NCBI GenBank assembly: GCA_003542935.1 | Contig: DPJQ01000158.1 | Coordinates: forward strand, 20,553 to 35,362 | Length of the DNA stretch: 14,810 nt | Direction of reading: 5' to 3' | From: Lachnospiraceae bacterium | GTDB taxonomy: Bacteria > Bacillota > Clostridia > Lachnospirales > Lachnospiraceae | In this document: positions 7,224-13,933 of the stretch, one piece after another | Position numbering within the stretch: the first letter of the stretch is position 1 | Layout of the letters: the number at the start of each line of letters is the position of its first letter | The notes under the pieces: generated by a model | Told to the model about the DNA's origin: nothing | The model's input: the letters and a program-made list of their open reading frames with translations, nothing else | Databases searched by the model: none | Program-made: the position numbers and the translations under genes

Positions 7224-7922
7224 TTACTGTTTTACCGTGTAGTCGCGTTCTCCAAATATACCAGTACCCACACGGATCATTGTGGATCCTTCCTCTATCG
7301 CCACTTCATAATCGTTCGTCATGCCCATACTTAAAACACACATGCTGACATTATTGATGTTTTTTGCGGCAATGTCAACACTTAATTGCTTTAATCTGGA
7401 AAATATGGGCCGATTTTTCTCTGGATTGTCCACAAAAGGAGCTATTGTCATCAACCCCTTGATTTTTAGATTGGGGAGAGCCGCTATGCTTTCCACCAGA
7501 TCAATAGTATCTTCCGGTGCCGTCCCAAATTTAGTATCTTCCCCGGCCACATTGACTTCCACAAGAATGGATATCGTACAGCCTTTTTTAGCGGCTTCTT
7601 TGCTGATCGCTTCAGCCAGATGCAGAGAATCCACAGAATGAATCAGGCAGGCCTTGTCCACCACTGCACGCACCTTATTGGTCTGCAGATGGCCAATAAG
7701 ATGCCAACGGATATCTTCCGGCAAAAGCTCCCGTTTTCGGATCAGCTCCTGCACCTTGTTTTCACCGAAATCCCTCTGCCCGGTACCATAAGCTTCCTCA
7801 ATCATGGATTCCGGCTTTGTCTTACTGACGGCAACCAGGGTTACATCTTCCCGTCTACGGCCGGCTCTCTGGCAGGCGGCAGAGATTTTTTCCTCCACCG
7901 CCTTCAAATTTTCAGCAACCAT
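7224..7922 (-). CDS. yggS: YggS/YlmE family PLP homeostasis protein
   Basis: This 232-aa PLP-binding protein is the bacterial member of the PROSC/PLPBP family. It has an alanine racemase-like barrel without known catalysis and is thought to buffer pyridoxal phosphate and amino acid pools. VAVSKTKP carries the PLP lysine, Lys34, matching Lys36 of E. coli YggS. FGENKVQE, WHLIGHLQTNK and the C-terminal SMGMTNDYEVAIEEGSTMIR segment are typical; the last contributes phosphate binding. The ATG has a near-perfect AAAGGAGAT, and that site overlaps the stop of the upstream HlyD-like gene. Its position directly before sepF matches ylmE-ylmF in B. subtilis. Confidence 0.95.
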   Translation of the reverse strand: MVAENLKAVEEKISAACQRAGRRREDVTLVAVSKTKPESMIEEAYGTGQRDFGENKVQELIRKRELLPEDIRWHLIGHLQTNKVRAVVDKACLIHSVDSLHLAEAISKEAAKKGCTISILVEVNVAGEDTKFGTAPEDTIDLVESIAALPNLKIKGLMTIAPFVDNPEKNRPIFSRLKQLSVDIAAKNINNVSMCVLSMGMTNDYEVAIEEGSTMIRVGTGIFGERDYTVKQ

Positions 7923-7933
7923 ACGTATCTCCT

Positions 7934-9286
7934 TTAAAACAATATTTCATCTTCCTGTACCGTATTGCTGTCCAATACAATATTATCATACAATGACAGC
8001 CCATAGGAAGTTCCTGTGGCTACAATACAATATTCCTCATTCTGATCAATGATCTCTATTTTGCGGAATACGGCATAGCCTCTGTTTACGCAGTACACTC
8101 CCTCCAACGGGGCTGTTTCTTTCAGCGTGAAGGTCTGATTGGAGTTTTCCATAAGGAGGATGTCGCCATCCGCAAACTCCAGAGTGTCCACATAATAGTG
8201 CTCTTCATCGCTCTCATAAATTGTGGCATTGATAAATTCTGTGGATGTATTTCCCTCTTTATCCGTCACATTTTTGAGAAATCCAATGTCTGAACTGTTT
8301 TCCACATTCACGGCAAATTTCTTGGGAACCAGATAGAAATCCTTTGAAACTACCGAGGAAACCGGTATTTTTAAGCCGGTCTCAGAATTGGTCACCAGTT
8401 CTATATCCAGAAAACGTTCTGTGACAAACCGGATCATACCGGAGCTGAACGTGATCATGGCATAAATACCGTCTGATTTGGTGAGCAGCTTCAGCTCACC
8501 GTTCATGGCGGAATCATCTTTTAAAAATTTAACTTTAATGGTCTCCCTGCCTTCCAGCCGGGATGCCTGAGAAGCGGTAAGCTGGATCAGTACAGACCAG
8601 GTATCACTGTCGATCAGCTTGTACACCGGGGCTCCTGCTGTCACTTTCTCCGCGGTTTTCAGATTCTGATACTGATAAGATGAACGGTCAAAATCTGCAG
8701 CCGTGACGGTTTCCTCCGTTATATTCTCGTATCCGTCCTCCGAGTAGACAACAATACCATTTTCCGGGGACTCGTAGACAGTTCCCTGTCCTGAAAGCAC
8801 AGGCGTCCCTCCATTTTCCAGGCCGGCATAGTTTAAAATACTGCCTGACAGCGCATACTTAAAAGAATACACATCATTAAAATGAGCAGGATCAAAAGAA
8901 TTGGCAAACTGCGCCACCAGAGAGCGTACCCCGTTCAGAGATTCCTCTGAGAGTTTTGTTTCTCCTGTGGTTTGCGGCGGTGTCTGGCTCAATGAATAGA
9001 CCGCCCCGGCTTTGCGCACCTTACGGCCCTCCAATGCATAATAATTGACATAGCCCTCATTGTTGGCCGTAACCAGGGTCTCATTTCGCATAGCGATGGC
9101 CGTGTAGGTCTGATTCCGGGCCAGAGGCCCTGCCGTCACCTGGCAGGTGGAGATATGCGTAGTCGTGGCATATACAAAAATACATACAATAATATAGACC
9201 AGAATGGCTCCGAACAGGATAATACCAATGTTCATAGTGAAAGGAGAACGCCGTCTCTCTTTCTCTTGTTTTTCGCCTGACTGCAA
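7934..9286 (-). CDS. HlyD-like membrane-anchored protein of the division cluster
   Basis: This 450-aa protein has a basic N-terminus, one membrane helix (about 18-40), and a large extracytoplasmic part. Residues 70-98 (EGYVNYYALEGRKVRKAG) and roughly 170-215 (NGIVVYSEDGY, then VTAGAPVYKLID) look like the two halves of a biotinyl/lipoyl-like domain, the hallmark of HlyD-type adaptor proteins. The usual long coiled-coil hairpin between them is not evident, and no ABC transporter or outer membrane channel lies in the window. The start is TTG at 9286, supported by AAGGAG eight bases upstream; the next ATG (residue 18) would fall at the start of the membrane helix. It is the first gene of the operon with yggS and sepF, which hints at a role in envelope growth or division. 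The function is not known. Confidence 0.75.
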   Translation of the reverse strand: MQSGEKQEKERRRSPFTMNIGIILFGAILVYIIVCIFVYATTTHISTCQVTAGPLARNQTYTAIAMRNETLVTANNEGYVNYYALEGRKVRKAGAVYSLSQTPPQTTGETKLSEESLNGVRSLVAQFANSFDPAHFNDVYSFKYALSGSILNYAGLENGGTPVLSGQGTVYESPENGIVVYSEDGYENITEETVTAADFDRSSYQYQNLKTAEKVTAGAPVYKLIDSDTWSVLIQLTASQASRLEGRETIKVKFLKDDSAMNGELKLLTKSDGIYAMITFSSGMIRFVTERFLDIELVTNSETGLKIPVSSVVSKDFYLVPKKFAVNVENSSDIGFLKNVTDKEGNTSTEFINATIYESDEEHYYVDTLEFADGDILLMENSNQTFTLKETAPLEGVYCVNRGYAVFRKIEIIDQNEEYCIVATGTSYGLSLYDNIVLDSNTVQEDEILF

Positions 9287-9318
9287 TGCAAAATCTCCTT
9301 ACCATAAATGTATCTACG

Positions 9319-9347
9319 ATTTTAACATTTTTGTAATATTATTACAA
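9319..9347 (-). promoter_or_regulatory. Promoter of the HlyD-like/yggS/sepF operon
   Basis: On the minus strand TTGTAA (9347-9342) and TAAAAT (9324-9319) are separated by 17 bp, a good vegetative sigma-factor pattern. Transcription would start about 25-30 bases before the TTG start codon. The -35 hexamer is one arm of a 17-bp palindrome, so a repressor there would block the promoter. Confidence 0.65.
9331..9347. repeat. 17-bp palindrome, candidate operator
   Basis: TTGTAATATTATTACAA is a perfect 8-bp inverted repeat around one central base. It covers the -35 of the minus-strand promoter and offers an equivalent TTGTAA to the plus strand. It resembles, but does not fit, Fur/PerR/Zur-type boxes, whose half-sites are spaced 7-1-7. 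The regulator is unknown. Confidence 0.5.
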
Positions 9348-9360
9348 GAAGAAATTTAAA
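9331..9360 (+). promoter_or_regulatory. Weak candidate promoter for the DUF378 gene
   Basis: TTGTAA (9331-9336) followed after 18 bp by TTTAAA (9355-9360) could drive the DUF378 gene. The -10 is poor, and TATAAA at 9377-9382 is an alternative without a good -35. Confidence 0.3.
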
Positions 9361-9433
9361 TTTTTTCATACCAATGTATAAAACTGGAAAAAAAGCACAT
9401 CCTAAGAGAAAATTTTATCAGGAGGACACTGGA

Positions 9434-9655
9434 ATGAACGTAAAAGGTTTGGATTACACAGCATTGACAATTGCAATCATCGGAGCCGTTAACTGGGGGC
9501 TGATCGGTTTCTTCAGTTTCGACCTGGTGGCCTGGATTTGTGGCAACATGTCCTGGCTTTCCCGTGTCATTTATGCCCTTGTGGGATTGAGCGGACTGTA
9601 TATTATCAGTCTATATGGCCGCGTGACCGGCATGACTGCTCAGCATCAGGCATAA
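9434..9655 (+). CDS. DUF378 family small membrane protein
   Basis: This 73-aa protein has two membrane helices (about residues 6-30 and 40-60). The pattern GAVNWGLIGFFSFDLV followed by a second helix ending in LYGR is characteristic of DUF378, which also includes B. subtilis YuzA. No biochemical role is established for the family. The reading frame runs upstream to 9374, but ATG 9434 has CAGGAGGAC at good spacing and begins just before the conserved domain, so it is the start. It is transcribed alone, divergently from the HlyD-like operon, and ends in a strong terminator. Confidence 0.9.
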   Translation: MNVKGLDYTALTIAIIGAVNWGLIGFFSFDLVAWICGNMSWLSRVIYALVGLSGLYIISLYGRVTGMTAQHQA

Positions 9656-9667
9656 ATGGGAATCGCC

Positions 9668-9710
9668 AAAAGGCTGCTGTTCCGCGGTGGACAGCAGCCT
9701 TTTGTATTTT
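9668..9710 (+). terminator. Strong rho-independent terminator after DUF378 gene
   Basis: AAAAGGCTGCTGT (9668-9680) and ACAGCAGCCTTTT (9691-9703) form a perfect 13-bp stem with a 10-nt loop, followed by TTTTGTATTTTATT. The A-tract on the 5' side gives the complement CCTTTT on the other strand, so it may also stop the converging gene that ends at 9722. Confidence 0.92.
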
Positions 9711-9721
9711 ATTACGATTCT

Positions 9722-10141
9722 TCAGCATTCAATATGGATTTTATCAGCAATGGTTTCCGGGATTTCATGCCTGTCCAAAGATACACTTAAAATAAATGTC
9801 AGGTCAAAAATCTTGCCAATTTTATCCAGTTCCTGAACCGTGGCCGTAATGTCCTGGCCTTCCAGATGGGCAACTTTCAGAAAACTGTCAAGATACATTT
9901 GCTCAAGATCGTGATCCTGAGAGATAATGCCAAGTACAAATCCGATAAATTCGTCGGAATTTCTCAGCCCGAAACTTGAGGCATCAATCAGACGAATCTT
10001 ATTGTTCAGCTCCAGCATATGCTTGGAACTCTTGTCGATATATACAATATTACCGTTAGCAGTCTTAATAGAAGTGTTGGCCCTGTCCAAAAGCTGCTTA
10101 GTCTTTCCTTTCCCTTTGTTGCCGATAATCATTTGAACCAT
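9722..10141 (-). CDS. Small P-loop protein, conserved in Clostridia (sometimes called PilT-like)
   Basis: This 139-aa protein opens with MIIGNKGKGKTKQLL, a Walker A motif (GxxxxGKT, residues 7-14), so it probably binds ATP or GTP. No clear Walker B or hexamerisation domain is visible; LTFILSVS near residues 113-120 is a hydrophobic strand that could play that part. Databases often label similar proteins as twitching motility PilT, but at this size it lacks most of that ATPase and no pilus gene is nearby, so I do not adopt that name. The ATG has a strong AAGGAGG. It has its own promoter and lies downstream of, but separate from, the carboxypeptidase gene. Function unknown. Confidence 0.8.
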   Translation of the reverse strand: MVQMIIGNKGKGKTKQLLDRANTSIKTANGNIVYIDKSSKHMLELNNKIRLIDASSFGLRNSDEFIGFVLGIISQDHDLEQMYLDSFLKVAHLEGQDITATVQELDKIGKIFDLTFILSVSLDRHEIPETIADKIHIEC

Positions 10142-10168
10142 AGCAGTTTCCTCCTTAGATACTTATGT

Positions 10169-10190
10169 AACAGCCGCATGATGCGCTGTT
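10169..10190 (-). promoter_or_regulatory. Hairpin in the 5' leader of the P-loop gene
   Basis: On the transcript AACAGC-GCA pairs with TGC-G-GCTGTT (one bulged G, 3-nt loop), giving a 9-bp stem. It sits between the predicted transcription start (about 10199) and the ribosome site. It may stabilise the mRNA or modulate translation. There is no U-run, so it is not a terminator. Confidence 0.5.
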
Positions 10191-10205
10191 CCATTGCTTA
10201 CTAAA

Positions 10206-10234
10206 ATTATAGGATATTTGTCACATAATTACAA
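10206..10234 (-). promoter_or_regulatory. Promoter of the P-loop gene
   Basis: On the minus strand TTGTAA (10234-10229) and a perfect TATAAT (10211-10206) are separated by 17 bp. This makes the P-loop gene its own transcription unit rather than the tail of the dac operon. Confidence 0.8.
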
Positions 10235-10260
10235 TCTTTTTTTCAGATTTCCCATAAAAT

Positions 10261-11307
10261 TTATGAATTTATCTGATTTAAAAGTTGATTCATATCTTCA
10301 TAGAGATTGTCTTTGGTGAGAGCCCGCATTACGATAGAAATATAAGGCTCACCGTACTTATTCTGGCTCAGAATGGCCAGACAGTTGCCTGCCAGGCTGG
10401 TAGTTCCCGTCTTTCCGCCCAGGACGGTTACGCCGCTTGGCATTGGTTCTTCTCCGGTCAGATAGTGATCCGTAGAATCCAGATATATATCTACGGTTTT
10501 GTTGTTCCGGGAAACTGTCATGGTATAGTTGGGGAGCTGCATGGTATCCACGAAATACTCATATTTCAGAGCTTCATTCAACATCAGATAGATATCATAT
10601 ACCGTCGTATAGTGGTTTTTGTCGTGAAGACCATGGGGGTTTACATAATGAGTTCCCGTAGCCCCGATTGCACGGGCTTCCTGGTTCATCATTTCCACAT
10701 ATTTGTCAATCGAACCTCCCACATGGCGGGCGATTGCCATAGCACAATCGTTACCGGAATAGACTAAAAGTCCATGAAACAGTTCATCCATACTGACCCT
10801 GTCTCCCACTTTCAGCCCGGCCACCTGGGAACCGGATTCCAGATTCAGATCTTCTTCTGTAATCGTTACGATATCATCCATATTACCGTATTTGATCGCT
10901 ACAATGGAGGTCAGTATTTTTGTGACGCTGGCGGGATATAGTTTCTCAAAAATGTCTTTACCGAAAAGCACTTTCCTGTCTCCCACGTCAAACAGAGCAC
11001 TGAGCTCTCCCTCATGGATCGTGAGATCCGTGTTTTCCACATTTCCGTCGGCGACACACAGCTCGGCAGCAAAGGGTGTAAAGCGCATCACTTCGGCAGG
11101 ATCTCCTGCTGTATCCCTGTTGATCTGGTCTGTGTAGGCATATGTCAGGTCAAGGTTGCGCCCTTTTTGCAGATACAGGCTGGCCAGGATGCAGGTCATC
11201 ACGAAAATTGTCACAAGTATCAGCGAAGCAAAAACCCGGATCCAGATTTTCCGGCGCTGCCTTTTATTTTTTCTTGTTTTTTCATGTGTTATATCTATAG
11301 ATTTCAC
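10261..11307 (-). CDS. D-alanyl-D-alanine carboxypeptidase (S11, PBP5-like), N-terminally anchored
   Basis: This 348-aa serine DD-carboxypeptidase removes the terminal D-Ala from peptidoglycan stem peptides outside the membrane. The catalytic motifs are SVTK (127-130), SGN (184-186) and KTG (299-301). A strongly basic N-terminus (residues 9-21) is followed by one membrane helix (about 24-46) that probably stays as an anchor. The protein ends about 45 residues after KTG, so the C-terminal beta domain and amphipathic anchor helix of E. coli PBP5 are missing. The start is GTG at 11307, with AGAGGAG 12 bases upstream and no better in-frame start before the helix. It overlaps the methylglyoxal synthase-like gene by 26 bp, which puts it at the end of the PBP-min-rodA operon. 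Confidence 0.92.
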   Translation of the reverse strand: MKSIDITHEKTRKNKRQRRKIWIRVFASLILVTIFVMTCILASLYLQKGRNLDLTYAYTDQINRDTAGDPAEVMRFTPFAAELCVADGNVENTDLTIHEGELSALFDVGDRKVLFGKDIFEKLYPASVTKILTSIVAIKYGNMDDIVTITEEDLNLESGSQVAGLKVGDRVSMDELFHGLLVYSGNDCAMAIARHVGGSIDKYVEMMNQEARAIGATGTHYVNPHGLHDKNHYTTVYDIYLMLNEALKYEYFVDTMQLPNYTMTVSRNNKTVDIYLDSTDHYLTGEEPMPSGVTVLGGKTGTTSLAGNCLAILSQNKYGEPYISIVMRALTKDNLYEDMNQLLNQINS

Positions 11308-11686
11308 GCCAGTCCAAATCTCCTCTTTCCAATGATTTGATCAGCATTTCCGCAGTGGCCAGATTTGTAGCCAGAGGGATATTGTACAGATCGCACTGTT
11401 TAAATAATGTATATACGTCCCGGTCATCCCTGGGAGTCCCGGACGGCTCTTTAAATACAATAAGCATGTCCAGCTGAGATTGTTCAATGAACAGCGCCAT
11501 CTGCTGATCTCCGCCGATTTCTCCTGCCAGAAATTTGTATACGGACAGGTTTGCCGCCCTTTCAATGATTCGACCGGAGGTTCCCGTGGCAAACAGCTGG
11601 TGATTAATAAGAATACCCCGGTAGGCAATACAGAAATCCTCCAGCAGCCCTTTTTTCGCATTATCTGCAATAAATCCTATATTCAA
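11282..11686 (-). CDS. Methylglyoxal synthase-like protein with altered active site
   Basis: This 134-aa protein has the MGS-like fold signature: LFATGTSGRIIERA (31-44), GEIGGDQQ (55-62), and YNIPLATNLATAEMLI near the end. Methylglyoxal synthase turns dihydroxyacetone phosphate into methylglyoxal. Aligned by eye to E. coli MgsA, Asp71 (here Asp60) and Asp101 (Asp90) are kept, but His19, Asp20, Asp91 and His98 are replaced by Asp8, Asn9, Glu80 and Asp87. Activity is therefore doubtful; a regulatory or altered-substrate role is possible. The TTG start has GGGAGGTGAG upstream and overlaps the rodA stop (TTGA). It lies between rodA and the carboxypeptidase gene. The fold is confident; the catalytic name is not. 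Confidence 0.8.
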   Translation of the reverse strand: MNIGFIADNAKKGLLEDFCIAYRGILINHQLFATGTSGRIIERAANLSVYKFLAGEIGGDQQMALFIEQSQLDMLIVFKEPSGTPRDDRDVYTLFKQCDLYNIPLATNLATAEMLIKSLERGDLDWREIYRYNT

Positions 11687-12807
11687 GTTTTCTCACCTCC
11701 CGGATAAGTTCGGTTCTGCAACCCCACATTCAGTACGAAACCTGCCCCTATATACAGGCTGACAAGGGATGTAAGGCCATAGCTTACAAAAGGTAAAGGT
11801 GTTCCCGTATTGGGAAACAGGCCCGTAGCCACGCAGATATTAATAAAACTCTGCAGGGCGATAACGGAACCAACACCACAGCAAATGAGTGTGCCGGAAA
11901 GGTCTTTTGCCTTCCGGCTTGTCACAATGCACTCAATACTGATCAGAAATTCCAGGATAATCAAGGCAGCGCTTCCCACAAATCCCAGCTCCTCTCCCGC
12001 CACGGCGAAGATAAAGTCAGTCTGGATCTGGGAAACGAAATTACCGTTGTTAGCGCTGACTTCGTTGTTTTTCAGTCCTTTGCCCCTCAGCTGCCCTGAA
12101 CCGATGGCTATGATAGAATTATCCTGCTGCGTATTACTGTCCTGATACTGTTCATCATCGGGGTAGAAAAACGCCATAACACGCTTTTTCTGGTAATCCT
12201 GGATAATCGGCAGATCTGTCTGTGTGACCAGAACCAGATAAATGATGACAAGCGGTATGATCACCAGGATCGTCCCGCCGATAATCTTGTAGCTCAGTCC
12301 GGCAACATACATTAACAGGCAGAAAACTGCTACGATCATGATTGTGTTTTTCAGATCCGGCTGTATCAGCACCAGAGCAAGGGGAAGCGCCAGAAGAACG
12401 ACGGATAAAAATATGGTTCTCACTGTATTCAAATCGTTTTCATGATCCATTAACAAACGGGCAAAAAACAAAATCAGCATAATTTTTGCCGGCTCTGTGG
12501 GCTGAAATCGGAAACCGGCGATTTCCAGCCATCTGGTTGCACCTCCTGTGGTATCGCCGAACAGACGGACAAACAACAACAGGAGACTGTTGAAAATATA
12601 AATAAACCAGTAAAAATTCAGTATCCAGCTGTAATCAATCAGAGAAATAATGATCATAGCCGTGACTCCCAGCAATACACCGAATATCTGCCGTGTCTGC
12701 AAGGATTCCATGGCGCTGCCGACCAGCGCCACCCCCATCCCGCTTATGATGAGCAGCCAGAAAACAAGCCGGAAATTATAGTTTTTTAAACGATATAGTC
12801 TTAGCAT
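11683..12807 (-). CDS. rodA: FtsW/RodA/SpoVE family peptidoglycan polymerase, probably RodA
   Basis: This 374-aa protein of about ten membrane helices is a SEDS glycosyltransferase that polymerises lipid II into glycan strands with a partner class B PBP. Family motifs include FRFQPTEPAKI, the TDFIFAVAGEELGFVG segment, and NTGTPLPFVSYGLTSL near the C-terminus. It shares a transcription unit with a class B PBP, MinD and MinE, which favours RodA (elongation) over FtsW or SpoVE. The ATG has AAGGTG upstream. The gap after minE is 36 bp, and the end overlaps the next gene by 4 bp. Confidence 0.93.
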   Translation of the reverse strand: MLRLYRLKNYNFRLVFWLLIISGMGVALVGSAMESLQTRQIFGVLLGVTAMIIISLIDYSWILNFYWFIYIFNSLLLLFVRLFGDTTGGATRWLEIAGFRFQPTEPAKIMLILFFARLLMDHENDLNTVRTIFLSVVLLALPLALVLIQPDLKNTIMIVAVFCLLMYVAGLSYKIIGGTILVIIPLVIIYLVLVTQTDLPIIQDYQKKRVMAFFYPDDEQYQDSNTQQDNSIIAIGSGQLRGKGLKNNEVSANNGNFVSQIQTDFIFAVAGEELGFVGSAALIILEFLISIECIVTSRKAKDLSGTLICCGVGSVIALQSFINICVATGLFPNTGTPLPFVSYGLTSLVSLYIGAGFVLNVGLQNRTYPGGEKT

Positions 12808-12843
12808 ACGTACACCTTATTTCTTAGGCAAGAAACCTTCGCT

Positions 12844-13086
12844 TTACATATGGAATCTCTGTGCTGCCTCTTTTAATGGCAGGTAGGCCGTGATAACCGG
12901 CGGTTTCTGGGAAACCCGAAAATCTACATGTTCCTGATCCACAGATATGTAACGTGACACAGAGCTGATAATATCTTTTTTCAGCATTTTCAGAAGATCA
13001 GGAGAACAGCCCATACGATCCGACAGAATCAGTACCTTCAAACGATCTTTGGCAACGTGACAGGATTTTTTCCCGCGAAAAAACAT
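12844..13086 (-). CDS. minE: Cell division topological specificity factor MinE
   Basis: This 80-aa protein is MinE, which stimulates MinD ATP hydrolysis and drives Min oscillation or pole placement. The N-terminus (MFFRGKK) is a basic membrane-targeting helix. AKDRLKVLILSDR at residues 12-24 is the MinD-binding segment, and SVSRYISVD (42-50) and VDFRV begin the dimerisation beta domain. The ATG has GGAGGTG upstream, 21 bp after minD. Most Gram-positive rods with MinCD lack MinE and use DivIVA/MinJ instead, but many Clostridia keep it. Confidence 0.95.
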   Translation of the reverse strand: MFFRGKKSCHVAKDRLKVLILSDRMGCSPDLLKMLKKDIISSVSRYISVDQEHVDFRVSQKPPVITAYLPLKEAAQRFHM

Positions 13087-13107
13087 CGCACAGCACCTCC
13101 GATACTT

Positions 13108-13887
13108 TTATTTTCTGAACAGACGGTTCCAGAAACGCTTTTTTCCCTGAATATCCAGATAGGGAACCTCCTCTCCCATCAGCCTGCGGCTGATATTCTG
13201 AAATGCGCGGCCGCTTAAAGAATCCTGTCCGGCCACGGTCTCTCCCCGATTTGTGGAGATGACGATATCTTCGTCATCGGGAACCACACCAATCATGGGG
13301 ATCGCCAGGATCTCTTCCACATCCTCCACCGACATCATATCTCCGTTTTTGACCATATCCGGACGGATACGGTTAATGATGATATGGACTCTCGTCATCT
13401 CGTTTGCCTCCAGAAGACCGATGATCCGATCGGCATCGCGGATGGCAGATACCTCTGGCGTAGTCACTACCAGGGCCCGGTCGGCCCCGGCGATGGCATT
13501 TTTAAATCCCTGTTCGATACCGGCAGGGCAGTCCAGAAGCACATAGTCAAACTCTTTACGCAGGTCGTCACAGAGTTTCACCATCTGCTCCGGCTCCACC
13601 GACGATTTGTCCCTGGTCTGAGCTGCCGGGAGCAGAAACAGGTTGGTATAACGTTTGTCCCGGATCAGAGCCTGCTTTAATCGGCAGTTTCCCTCAATTA
13701 CGTCTACCAGATTGTATACGATCCGATTCTCCAGGCCGATGACCACATCCAGATTGCGTAAACCGATGTCCGTGTCTACCATGACCGTTTTTTTGTCGGC
13801 CATGGCCAGACCGGCGCCCAGATTTGCCGCGGTGGTCGTTTTGCCGACTCCGCCTTTTCCTGATGTAATGACGATTACCTCACTCAT
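13108..13887 (-). CDS. minD: Septum site-determining ATPase MinD
   Basis: This 259-aa ParA/MinD ATPase has the deviant Walker A GKGGVGKTT (10-18) with signature Lys11 and Lys16, followed by VDTDIGLRNLD and the LLDCPAG Walker B-like strand. GKKRFWNRLFRK at the C-terminus is the amphipathic helix that binds membrane when ATP is bound. The reading frame extends upstream to 13962, but ATG 13887 has GAGGAGG and starts at the canonical MSEVIVITSGKGG, so it is the start. Only 46 bp separate it from the upstream PBP gene; minC, which often sits there, is not present. Confidence 0.97.
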   Translation of the reverse strand: MSEVIVITSGKGGVGKTTTAANLGAGLAMADKKTVMVDTDIGLRNLDVVIGLENRIVYNLVDVIEGNCRLKQALIRDKRYTNLFLLPAAQTRDKSSVEPEQMVKLCDDLRKEFDYVLLDCPAGIEQGFKNAIAGADRALVVTTPEVSAIRDADRIIGLLEANEMTRVHIIINRIRPDMVKNGDMMSVEDVEEILAIPMIGVVPDDEDIVISTNRGETVAGQDSLSGRAFQNISRRLMGEEVPYLDIQGKKRFWNRLFRK

Positions 13888-13933
13888 AAAACCATCCTCC
13901 TCTTTTTTGCGCTGTCTTTGGTGCATTCGGGTT

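Noticed and set aside
9331..9347. Fur/PerR/Zur box
   Set aside because: Half-sites resemble these operators, but the spacing is 8-1-8 rather than 7-1-7, so the assignment is not supported.
9722..10141. Twitching motility ATPase PilT
   Set aside because: Only a Walker A motif is shared. The protein is far shorter than PilT and no type IV pilus genes are nearby.
12820..12835. Small hairpin TTTCTT/AAGAAA between minE and rodA
   Set aside because: An A/T-rich 6-bp stem with no U-run; too weak to call an attenuator or terminator in a tight operon.
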